A DNA stretch of 64,000 nucleotides from Rubritalea tangerina (lineage in GTDB: Bacteria; Verrucomicrobiota; Verrucomicrobiia; Verrucomicrobiales; Akkermansiaceae): NCBI RefSeq assembly GCF_042683245.1, contig NZ_JBHUJB010000073.1, positions 90,661 to 154,660 of the forward strand, given 5' to 3'. The notes beneath the pieces are model-generated. The model was not told where the DNA came from, ran no database searches, and worked only from the letters and a program-made list of their open reading frames with translations. Below are positions 36,143-44,099 of this stretch, one piece after another (position 1 is the stretch's first letter; each line of letters starts with the position of its first letter). Position numbers and translations under genes: made by a program.

Positions 36143-37504
36143 TTACTTTGTAGTTTGGGAATTTTTTTTGGTCTTTGCGGGTTTCCCTGGTGAGCCGGGT
36201 CCCCAGAGTGGTTCGACCATTTGGGCTTCCCATTGTTGCATTTTGGTAATGAGTTGATTGGCGACATCTGGGTGTTTATCGGCGAGGTTTTGGCTTTCCT
36301 CGATGTCGTTTTTGAGGTTGTAGAGTTCTGGTTTGGAGCCGGCTTGGGCGCGATTATAGATGAGTTTCCAATCTCCTTCACGCATGGCGATGGAGCCGCG
36401 AGATCCATGTTGGCGCCAGTGGAGGGCGCGGGTTGGGAGGGTATTTTTTTTGCCTGTGAGCAGAGGGAGGAAGCTGCGGCCATCGATTCCCCATTCGGCT
36501 TTGATGGGATTACCTGAGGCTTCTACGACGGTGGGGAAGATATCGAATGCTATGATGGGGTCGTCGATGGTGGAGCCTTTTTGGATATGTTTTGGCCAGC
36601 GCATGGCCCAGGGAACGCGTACTCCTCCTTCCCAGAGTGTTCCTTTTTTCCCTTTGAGTGGGGAGTTGTTCGCTCCAGTGGCGGTCTGGCCGCCATTGTC
36701 ATTGGTAAAGATGACAAGGGTGTTTTCATCGAGCCCCTGTTGTTTGAGGCACTTGAGAATCTTGCCGACATTGTCATCGAGCGAGACGATGAGACCGGCA
36801 TAGCTTTGTCGTCCTTTAGGGGAGATATGGGCGATGCGCTTTTTATCTTCGGGTTTGGGTTGGTTGGGAGAATGTGGGGCGGTGAATGAGACGAAGAGGT
36901 AGAAGGGGGTATCTTTGTTTTCTTTAATGAAGCGGCAGGCTGCGTCACCAAAGCGATCTGTGACGTAGCCAGATTCTGGAGTCGGTTTGGAGTTTTCTAG
37001 AATGACTCGGTTAGGGCTGGGCTTATCGTAGGGGAAGTATCCACGGGAGCCTTGGAGTAGGCCGTAGAACCAATCGTACCCACGTTTGTTCGGGTGGTAG
37101 GCTTCGGGGTATCCGAGGTGCCATTTACCGATGAGGCCTGTTTTGTAGCCTAGCGACTGGAGGTGTTTGACGCCGAAGGTGACATTGAGGTCGACCCCAC
37201 TTTTGTAGCCTGGGGGGAGGTTATTGTCGTAGCCGAAGCGCTGTTGGTATTTCCCGGTCATGAGGCCTGCGCGAGACGGGGAGCAGACACAGCCGGTCAT
37301 GTAGGCGTTAGATAAGCGCACGCCGTCGCTGGCAATACTGTCGATATGAGGGGTAAGTTTTTTCATTTCCTCGACACAATTTGGCTGAAAGCCAAAGTCT
37401 GCGTAGCCGGCATCATCTGAGTAGAGGATGACTACGTTTGGTTGTTTAGCAGCTGATAGTGTTAGAACTGAGGAAGAGAATAGGGCGAGGAATAGTTTAG
37501 TCAT
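36143..37504 (-). CDS. Secreted arylsulfatase-type sulfatase
   Basis: The ATG at 37504 gives MTKLFLALFSSSVLTLSAA as a signal peptide, then KQPNVVILYSDDAGYADFGF. The formylglycine motif CSPSR is at Cys74, followed by AGLMTGKYQQRFGYD. GKWHLGYPEAYHPNKRGYD and FTNDNGGQTATGANNSPLKG complete the active-site blocks. The mature enzyme of about 435 residues has the usual length and resembles the sulfatase at 7704-9050. Its stop converges on the beta-sandwich gene at 36101. Confidence 0.93.
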   Translation of the reverse strand: MTKLFLALFSSSVLTLSAAKQPNVVILYSDDAGYADFGFQPNCVEEMKKLTPHIDSIASDGVRLSNAYMTGCVCSPSRAGLMTGKYQQRFGYDNNLPPGYKSGVDLNVTFGVKHLQSLGYKTGLIGKWHLGYPEAYHPNKRGYDWFYGLLQGSRGYFPYDKPSPNRVILENSKPTPESGYVTDRFGDAACRFIKENKDTPFYLFVSFTAPHSPNQPKPEDKKRIAHISPKGRQSYAGLIVSLDDNVGKILKCLKQQGLDENTLVIFTNDNGGQTATGANNSPLKGKKGTLWEGGVRVPWAMRWPKHIQKGSTIDDPIIAFDIFPTVVEASGNPIKAEWGIDGRSFLPLLTGKKNTLPTRALHWRQHGSRGSIAMREGDWKLIYNRAQAGSKPELYNLKNDIEESQNLADKHPDVANQLITKMQQWEAQMVEPLWGPGSPGKPAKTKKNSQTTK

Positions 37505-37648
37505 GGTGGATGAGGAGTATTCTTTTAACGTATGCAATAAGCAGAAAGAATATTACTCCTAATCCTGTTTTTTGGGAGTCAGAAAAGCACACCACACTAG
37601 AGGGGGATTTCTGTTATGAGATAGGGGGGATGCGGCTAGATGCGTGTG

Positions 37649-38074
37649 TTAGGCGCGGATGTTGTTCCAAGGGGCTTGGGTGGAGACGTCGGTGGCAAGT
37701 TCGGCAGGATCTGACTTTTTATTAAAGATAGCTAACAATTGTGCAGTTTCTTGTCCCACATTGAATGAGGCGTGGACTGTTGCTGGGGGGACATAGATGA
37801 CGTCACCTGGTTTGCAGAGGCGTTTTTCATGACCGATCCATTGTTCGATGGAGCCGCTGAGGATATAGAGAAATTCTTCTCTATTTTGGTGGAAGTGGAA
37901 GTCATGTCCCATACCGGGTTGGAGGGTTCCGCGGATGAAGATGAGGTCTTCGGTGGGAGCGGCGCCGTCGGCTGAGGGGTGGGAGAAGAATTCATTCATC
38001 CCCATGGGGGCGGGCTCTGCGATAATGTTGTCTTTGCTGAGGAACATGATTGGGGAAGGGTGGTCGAACACCAT
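37649..38074 (-). CDS. Cupin-domain protein
   Basis: The 141-residue single-domain cupin has HFHQNREEFLYILSGSIEQW (motif 1, metal-binding His/His/Glu) and CKPGDVIYVPPATVHASFN (motif 2). ATGs at 38074 and 38047 are both possible. A 7-bp hairpin (CCATTGC/GCAATGG, 38071-38088) covers the first, so initiation at 38047 is a real alternative. Cupins of this size act as small isomerases, dioxygenases or sugar-binding proteins; the reaction cannot be named. It lies 56 bp downstream of the DMT exporter gene on the same strand. Confidence 0.85.
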   Translation of the reverse strand: MVFDHPSPIMFLSKDNIIAEPAPMGMNEFFSHPSADGAAPTEDLIFIRGTLQPGMGHDFHFHQNREEFLYILSGSIEQWIGHEKRLCKPGDVIYVPPATVHASFNVGQETAQLLAIFNKKSDPAELATDVSTQAPWNNIRA

Positions 38075-38130
38075 TGCGGAAGCAATGGCATTCGACCTGA
38101 TTGTGGATTCTACAGGTATGATTGTGGAGT

Positions 38131-39078
38131 TTAGGTGGTGGTGGGGCGCTTCAGCGGGCTTAGAGCAATTGGGGATTTAGGTTTTGCTGCGAGTATGGCA
38201 CCGACAATACTGAGTCCAATGCCGAGGCATTGTGCGAGCGTGGGCATTTGTCCTGCGAGTCCAGTGGCTAGGGCAATGGTAGCGACAGGGCCTATGGAAG
38301 AAATGACTGCATAGGCATCGGCACTGATCTTGGACAGGCCGTAGCTGAGCAAGAAGGTGGGAGCGACGGTACCTAGGATACCAATGACGAGGCCGTAGCT
38401 CAGCACTTGTTGGCTTTTTACTAGCTGGTTGTACTCCCCACCAGTCAGTGAGAAATAGAGCAGAACGAAGCACGCGGAGAGGCTCATGGATATTCCTGTG
38501 TAGAGTTGGGTGCCGACTCTCTGGATGATGGGTTTAGCGAGGAGGATGTATCCTGCGTAGATGCCTGCGCTGAGAAGAATGAGGAGGGTCCCGTACAAGA
38601 TCCAAGTGGAGTTGCCTGTGAGGTGGATTTCATCTCTGACCATGATCGTGAGGCCAATCCAAGACAGGAAGCACGCGGAAAGCATTGGCAGAGTCGGGCG
38701 TTTTCCTTGAAAGAGGAAGGAGCCTGCTAAGACAATGCTTGGGTAGCTGAACAAGATGATACGCTCCAGTCCCACGCTGACATATTGCAAGCCGGTGAAA
38801 TTAATCAGTGAGCACAGAAAGAAGCCAACAAATGCGAGCACACCCATCTGTGCCCAGTCGCGTCGTGTGATCTGTGAAAGTTGGTGCCAGCGAAGGGCCA
38901 CCATGATGAGAAAGAAGGGTAGAGCGCTCAGCATGCGCAATGCCATGACTGCGTTTGGGCTGAGCCCTTCCTCAAACAAGGCTTTTACGATAATCCCTTT
39001 TGCGCAAAACAAAAAGGAGCCTGTGATCACCAGAGATGGGGTGGTGATCGACTCATTTATTATTGGTGGTCTATTCAT
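38131..39078 (-). CDS. DMT-superfamily (EamA) transporter
   Basis: The 315-residue protein has ten hydrophobic segments in two EamA repeats (for example SPNAVMALRMLSALPFF and GLQYVSVGLERIILFSYPSIVLAG in the first, DAYAVISSIGPVATIALA in the second). Such carriers export amino acids or other metabolites; RhtA (threonine) is one member. A leader with a hairpin terminator ends seven bases before the start codon, so expression is likely controlled by attenuation. Confidence 0.88.
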   Translation of the reverse strand: MNRPPIINESITTPSLVITGSFLFCAKGIIVKALFEEGLSPNAVMALRMLSALPFFLIMVALRWHQLSQITRRDWAQMGVLAFVGFFLCSLINFTGLQYVSVGLERIILFSYPSIVLAGSFLFQGKRPTLPMLSACFLSWIGLTIMVRDEIHLTGNSTWILYGTLLILLSAGIYAGYILLAKPIIQRVGTQLYTGISMSLSACFVLLYFSLTGGEYNQLVKSQQVLSYGLVIGILGTVAPTFLLSYGLSKISADAYAVISSIGPVATIALATGLAGQMPTLAQCLGIGLSIVGAILAAKPKSPIALSPLKRPTTT

Positions 39079-39084
39079 GGGTAC

Positions 39085-39118
39085 AAAAAAAGACCCGCAT
39101 CGGTAATCGAGGCGGGTC
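39085..39118 (-). terminator. Attenuator-type terminator directly before DMT transporter gene
   Basis: On the minus strand GACCCGC and GCGGGTC form a 7-bp GC-rich stem followed by seven T; the U-run ends only six bases before the ATG at 39078. No gene lies upstream that it could simply terminate. A GCGGGT word upstream (39178-39173) is complementary to the 5' arm of this stem and could act as antiterminator. Confidence 0.7.
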
Positions 39119-39605
39119 GTCGTTCGTGTTCTTTTGTTTTACTAACAAACTCAATAAGCACAGCGATTCGTTACCCGCGTTGGATCGAGCCAACGGAGTG
39201 TGCGAGTCATAAGCATGTGTGCAGTGGTTTGCATGTGAAGGCAGATATACAGAGGAGATATCGAGTAGCAAGGCCAAAGCTCTTATGAAAAAAATGTAAC
39301 CAGCGTGATGGTGGTGGTATGGTAATTTAATCGCTGAGCATTTTTACGAGAGATGGGAGCAGCATGACAAAGGTGACGCATAATCATATTGCGCCCACTT
39401 TTTCTGTATTATAGATTAAAGTTTATGGTCAGAAATGGACACCTTTTTGATAGTGCTACCTATTGATGGTGAATGTTGAGTGACCTATCATTCAGTTTTC
39501 GAATCAAATGGTTAACGTTTTGATTGGAGTGGCTGTATACAAAGTGAACTAGCTTTACTTTCTCGCTAGAGGCGAGGGGGAGGAAGCTGAACCAAACCCA
39601 ACACG
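39119..39605. other. Leader of DMT gene and upstream region of giant pseudopilin copy 3
   Basis: This 487-base stretch holds the candidate leader peptide (39151-39216), a hairpin CGTTGG/CCAACG (39178-39195) and, towards the right, AT-rich DNA with TGCTACCT (39454-39461) before the giant gene at 39606. No other gene is supported. Confidence 0.5.
39151..39216 (-). CDS. Candidate 21-residue leader peptide
   Basis: The small frame from ATG 39216 to TGA 39151 encodes MLMTRTLRWLDPTRVTNRCA plus a final Tyr, with four Thr and four Arg in 21 residues. It overlaps the CGTTGG/CCAACG hairpin and ends 33 bases before the terminator stem. This is the layout of a translation-coupled attenuator, but there is no clear ribosome site, and the frame could be chance. 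Confidence 0.35.
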   Translation of the reverse strand: MLMTRTLRWLDPTRVTNRCAY

Positions 39606-42600
39606 ATGCGACACGACTACCACAGGAAACCAAGGGGGGAGAGGGGTTTTGCCCTGATTGCTTCATTATCGATTATGACTCTTTTGGTCTTATTGTTAGT
39701 TGGGATGTTAAGTTTAGCGACGACTGAGACGCGTTCGGCGACGCAGGAGAAGTATATCATGGAGGCGCGGGCGAATGCTCGGATGGCTTTGATGGTGGCG
39801 CTTGCAGAGTTACAGGAAGAGATGGGGCCAGATCAGCGGGTTTCGGCGTGGGCGGGGATTATGGATACGGATCCGAGCACGGAAGAGATAGATTCTGTGG
39901 AAAGCCCTCATTTGTTAGGGGTCTGGGATTCTTGGAAGACCTATTTGAATGAGCCCTTGGATGGGGCAACGATTCAATCCCTTTACGGGGAGGAGGCAAA
40001 GGGGAGTCGCTTTAGGCGGTGGTTGGTGAGTCGCAAGGATTCGAAGACGGCGGAGAATGTGCTATTACCGCGTGATGGAGCCGCAAGTGAGGGGGTTGCT
40101 TTGGTGGCGGAGGGTACCCTTGGTGGGAGTGCGCCAAAGGAGCATCATGTGAGAGCAGAGGTTGTTCCCACGGTTTTGGATAGTGAGAGGGCTGGAGGTT
40201 ATGCTTGGTGGGTGGGGAGTCAGAATTTGAAGGCTTCGCTGAATTTCAGGGAGAGTGAAGATGAGGGATTGGGGGAGGATGAAGCTCAGCTTTTTGCAGC
40301 GGAGTTGTCGCATTTTGATCCACGGGAGGAAGTCGGTTTTGAGCAATTCCCAGACACGGAGGAGGAAAGGAAGAGTTTGGTGGACTACAAGGTGACCGAG
40401 CATTTGACTGATGCGAGTGGTGGTTATGAAGCATCGAAGTCGCGATATTTTGATTTTACCCATGCTGCGCAGGGGGTGTTGTGTAACGTGACTTCTGGAG
40501 GGACTAAGAAGGATTTAAATTTGCTTTTTGAGCTCGATGTTTTTCCTGATGCATATCGTGAGGCATCGGTGGGTGGGGCTCTAGTGAATGCGCCTGTACG
40601 CAAGATTGAGGGGACTTTACCTAGCCCGAAGAATCCGAATATTTTGCCAGCGGATTGGAGGCATTTGAGAGATTATTATCGGCTCTACACGAGTGCTGAC
40701 CATGGCTTGAAGTGGGATGCGGATGGGAATCCTTATACGGAGAGGCACATGACAGCGGATGTGCCGACACATGCAGTACGGGTGGCTGATGTGGAGAACT
40801 ACACGCGACTTCCAGTGTTATTGAGGTATTCGTATATCTTTGGTTTACGTTCGAAGCCGAATGAGGACCCTGATTACCGCGATTGTTATTTCACCTCCAC
40901 ACCTGTGATGGTGTTTTGGAACCCGTACAATGTGACGATGCGCTATCCTGCGGATGCGTTCTTGATGCATACCGCCTTTTACAAGTCTCAGTACTACCAA
41001 TTCAAAGTGTACGTAAATTCTCAGCACTGGGGGTGGGAGTCTGCAAGGCAGAGTGATACGACGAGTCTTGGGTATTTGCAGATGCGCAACAGCCCGGAGA
41101 AGCCTGATGGGGATATTGTGATGCGACCGGGGGAGTTATTGATGTTTACTCCTCATTCGGTGGCGAAGGATCGGGCGTACATTGGCTATGACCCATCTTT
41201 ACCTGAGCTTACGGGTTCGCAGGCGGTAATTAAAGGAAAGGCTAAGAAGACGGATAAGGTCCGAGTGGCTTTACGTTTTAGCGAAATTGCGGATATGAAC
41301 AGTATCCAGCCACAGAATTGTCATTGGTGGGGAGTGGATAAGTCAGGGGCGGCTATTTTGGTAGATGACAATGCAGGCAAAGAGGGAGTGTACCACCATT
41401 CTGGGGACTCTCAGTGGCCTGGTTATCTCTCAGGAGGGAGGAAGCATCAGTCAGGCTTGTTCATTGACTGGTTTGAAAGTGAGGACAATCTCACACCAAT
41501 CATTGAAGACAACCCGGCAACTTTGGCGGAGGTGGACATGAGCTCGGAGGAGATTACACCCATAGCGGTGGTTAACTATGTGCTCAAGACAGGTGAGGAA
41601 CCAGTGTATCAGAGTCCTTTGGGGGGCGGGCAGGTTCCAGCTGGAGCGAAGGATTTTAGAAACAGGACTTGGTTGCATTCACAGGCATTGAGCCCGATTC
41701 AACATTTGCAGGGGGCGAACGACGTAAAGCGCTCTAACTTTGCCTATCAAATGCATTATGAACCGGTCAGTGGTTTGTCGCTTTCACAAGTGATACAAGA
41801 GGTTGACGGCAATGCTTTTTCGGGGGGGGGGCACGGACCCAGCACGGGTGTGTCGCGTATGGTGGCGCAGGAATTGCCAACCGCGCCGCTGACGAATATT
41901 GCAGCATTTGGCAATATGCCATTGTCTCATGCTAGGGTGTTAGAAGCTGATTTAGGTTTTCAGGGGAGTGCGCCAGGTTTTTACCAATATGCACCTGAGT
42001 GGAAGTTAGTTGGGCATCAGGGAGCGACCTATGGTTTAGGAGTGGGCAATGGTTATGCGCATCCGATGATTCCATTGGACAGCATTTATCATGATGATGG
42101 GACAAGGGTGCCTGCAACGGGGGTGGCTATGTATGCGGATCATTGGGATCATCAGTTTTTGACCAATGATGTGCTTTGGGATCAGTATTTTTGTTCCTCA
42201 CTTACACCGAAAGTCGCACGAGGGCAGGAGAAGGATTCCTTAAAAAATGTTATGTCGGCAACTTTTGAGGGGGGCGAGCCACTTGCCAATAAGCGCTTGC
42301 AGGTTCATCTGCCCCAGGGTTTGGAAGCTGCTGAGGTCGTGGAAGCTCTTCAGCATGAGGATGGTTTCAAGCGGGCGGGGAGTTACTTTACGGTAGATGG
42401 AGCCTTCAATGTTAACTCTACTTCAGTAGAAGCGTGGAAGGCTTTATTCTTGGGGTTGAAATCTAGGCGCATTCCTTATTTGGACAGTTACACAGGAGAT
42501 TCTGGAGTGCTGGAGGATGAGGATCATGTCATAGTGAGTCGCGGTAGGAGGGCGGCAGGTAGGCAAGAGGGAGTTGATGTTTCTGACCCGTATGCTTGGG

Positions 42601-43244
42601 TTGGAGTACGCAAGTTGACGGATAGCCAAATTGAGAAATTAGCAGAAGAGATGGTGCGTCAGGTAAAGTTACGGGGACCGTTTTTAAACCTGAGTGAGTT
42701 TGTGAATAGGAGGTTGGAAGATGGAGCTCTGGGGATGAGTTCGGCATTGCAAGCAGCGATTGACTGGGACGAGTTTAATCAATGGGAGAAAGGGGTCTTT
42801 GATGGAGGGGTTGACGGCAGCAGTTCTGAGGAAAATTCTATCAATCATAGGTTCAAGGGAGAAGAGGATCGTATCACACAAGCGACGGCAACGTATCCGA
42901 ATACTAAAGCCGCTGTGGGGTCGCGTTATGCAGGGATTGCAGGCTATGTGATGGCATCTGATCTTCTTCAAGGGGTGGGGAATATACTCACACCTCGTTG
43001 TGACAGTTTTACAGTGCGTGCATATGGTGAGAGTCGTGATGCGGGTGGTAAGGTGGTAGCGACTGCCTATTGTGAGGCTACGGTAGTACGTGGGGTGGAG
43101 TACAGCGATCCGGGTGATGAGCCGTGGGAGGCGAGTACAGATGCGCTTGGAGTTGAGCTAAATATGCTTTCAGCGACTAACAAACGCTTTGGGAGGCGCA
43201 TGATGATTCTGTCCTTCCGTTGGCTCTCGCCATCTGAGATATAA
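39606..43244 (+). CDS. Giant GspK-like pseudopilin, paralogue 3 (intact, G10 tract)
   Basis: The 1212-residue protein starts MRHDYHRKPRGERG|FALIASLSIM, a basic leader and pilin-like helix without Glu5, then MEARANARMALMVALAELQ. The family blocks are all present: YAWWVGSQNLKASLN, GGTKKDLN, VFWNPYNVTM, GNGYAHPMIP, LWDQYFC, FNVNSTSVEAWK, RGPFLNLSEFVNRR, RCDSFTVRAYGESRD and SFRWLSPSEI at the end. The frame is uninterrupted. A run of ten G (41822-41831) encodes Gly-Gly-Gly in a region that varies among paralogues; a one-base slip there would truncate the protein before the C-terminal GspK-like part. Its partner gene starts 18 bp downstream. Confidence 0.75.
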   Translation: MRHDYHRKPRGERGFALIASLSIMTLLVLLLVGMLSLATTETRSATQEKYIMEARANARMALMVALAELQEEMGPDQRVSAWAGIMDTDPSTEEIDSVESPHLLGVWDSWKTYLNEPLDGATIQSLYGEEAKGSRFRRWLVSRKDSKTAENVLLPRDGAASEGVALVAEGTLGGSAPKEHHVRAEVVPTVLDSERAGGYAWWVGSQNLKASLNFRESEDEGLGEDEAQLFAAELSHFDPREEVGFEQFPDTEEERKSLVDYKVTEHLTDASGGYEASKSRYFDFTHAAQGVLCNVTSGGTKKDLNLLFELDVFPDAYREASVGGALVNAPVRKIEGTLPSPKNPNILPADWRHLRDYYRLYTSADHGLKWDADGNPYTERHMTADVPTHAVRVADVENYTRLPVLLRYSYIFGLRSKPNEDPDYRDCYFTSTPVMVFWNPYNVTMRYPADAFLMHTAFYKSQYYQFKVYVNSQHWGWESARQSDTTSLGYLQMRNSPEKPDGDIVMRPGELLMFTPHSVAKDRAYIGYDPSLPELTGSQAVIKGKAKKTDKVRVALRFSEIADMNSIQPQNCHWWGVDKSGAAILVDDNAGKEGVYHHSGDSQWPGYLSGGRKHQSGLFIDWFESEDNLTPIIEDNPATLAEVDMSSEEITPIAVVNYVLKTGEEPVYQSPLGGGQVPAGAKDFRNRTWLHSQALSPIQHLQGANDVKRSNFAYQMHYEPVSGLSLSQVIQEVDGNAFSGGGHGPSTGVSRMVAQELPTAPLTNIAAFGNMPLSHARVLEADLGFQGSAPGFYQYAPEWKLVGHQGATYGLGVGNGYAHPMIPLDSIYHDDGTRVPATGVAMYADHWDHQFLTNDVLWDQYFCSSLTPKVARGQEKDSLKNVMSATFEGGEPLANKRLQVHLPQGLEAAEVVEALQHEDGFKRAGSYFTVDGAFNVNSTSVEAWKALFLGLKSRRIPYLDSYTGDSGVLEDEDHVIVSRGRRAAGRQEGVDVSDPYAWVGVRKLTDSQIEKLAEEMVRQVKLRGPFLNLSEFVNRRLEDGALGMSSALQAAIDWDEFNQWEKGVFDGGVDGSSSEENSINHRFKGEEDRITQATATYPNTKAAVGSRYAGIAGYVMASDLLQGVGNILTPRCDSFTVRAYGESRDAGGKVVATAYCEATVVRGVEYSDPGDEPWEASTDALGVELNMLSATNKRFGRRMMILSFRWLSPSEI

Positions 43245-43262
43245 ACTGATTTATTTAGGGTT

Positions 43263-43916
43263 ATGCGTTTCTTTTTGATATTTGTGCTAGGGTGTCTTGC
43301 TTGTGTTTCTGCCCAGGAGGGGCGGGAGGTGAAGCTGCGATTTGCGACGGTTGGGCTTTATGGAGGGAAGTCAAAGATCAAGCTTGATGAGAAAACTGAG
43401 GTGCAGCTGAGTTTACGTTATCCGAGTGCGCAAGTTCGGTGCAAGATCGAGGAGGGACAAGCATTGAAGATTTATGGTGCCGACCAGAATTTCGAGGCAG
43501 AGCTTGTGGCGATTGGTGCGGTGAGGGTGCCTGCAAATTTGAGTCAGGGGACGGTATTGTTGATCCCTTACAGCAAAGGCTACAAGTGTCATTTCATCTC
43601 TGAGAAGAGTGCGCCTGAGGGAGGAGTGTACCTGTATAATTTGAGTGATCAATCATTGGGGTTTGTGATGCGTAAGGGCGAAAAGATGATTGTGGATAGT
43701 GGACAGGGGAAAACATTTCAAGCGAGTCAGAGCTTGTCGGAGAATATCCCGGTCAAAATTTTTCGGCCAGCATCAGAGAATTCCTTCAAGTTACTTTTTT
43801 CGACCTCATGGAGGATGGTACCCAACCGCAGAGAAATACTGATTTTTTATAATCACCCGAAGACTGGAAAGGTTGCGATGAAGGGGATTAGTCAGTATGG
43901 TGCGGTAAATCGCTGA
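43263..43916 (+). CDS. Small secreted partner of giant pseudopilin, copy 3 (unknown family)
   Basis: The 217-residue protein has a signal peptide (MRFFLIFVLGCLACVSA) and a beta-rich mature part. It aligns by pattern with the other partners: an early ALKIYG strand, TVLLIPYSKG in the middle, YLYNLSDQS, then FSTSWRMVPNRREILIFYNH. The last matches STRW..TPDRRNYV.IF in copy 4. It is the shortest and most divergent of the four. No known domain is recognised. Confidence 0.7.
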   Translation: MRFFLIFVLGCLACVSAQEGREVKLRFATVGLYGGKSKIKLDEKTEVQLSLRYPSAQVRCKIEEGQALKIYGADQNFEAELVAIGAVRVPANLSQGTVLLIPYSKGYKCHFISEKSAPEGGVYLYNLSDQSLGFVMRKGEKMIVDSGQGKTFQASQSLSENIPVKIFRPASENSFKLLFSTSWRMVPNRREILIFYNHPKTGKVAMKGISQYGAVNR

Positions 43917-44099
43917 TTATAATTGGATTGGGTTTGATCGAAGAATCAACTTGTATCATTTGGGTACAGGTCGAATCTGCATCTCTTTGTTAAGATTTGA
44001 AGTAGTTTAGAAGTTAATTAATGAATATGCTATGTACATGCATTCAATCCTTTTGGGTGATTGTATTTTGGCTATACTAATCCATTGTCTTCTAAACCC

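Noticed and set aside
38071..38088. CCATTGC/GCAATGG hairpin at the cupin start as a riboregulator
   Set aside because: A 7-bp stem alone is too weak as evidence; it is noted only as a reason to doubt the first ATG.
39071..39277. 68-codon minus-strand frame over the DMT leader
   Set aside because: It runs through the terminator hairpin and across the DMT start; the shorter 21-codon frame fits a leader better.
39119..39300. Possible tRNA-like fold in the DMT leader
   Set aside because: No acceptor stem or T-loop sequence can be drawn; the hairpins fit an attenuator instead.
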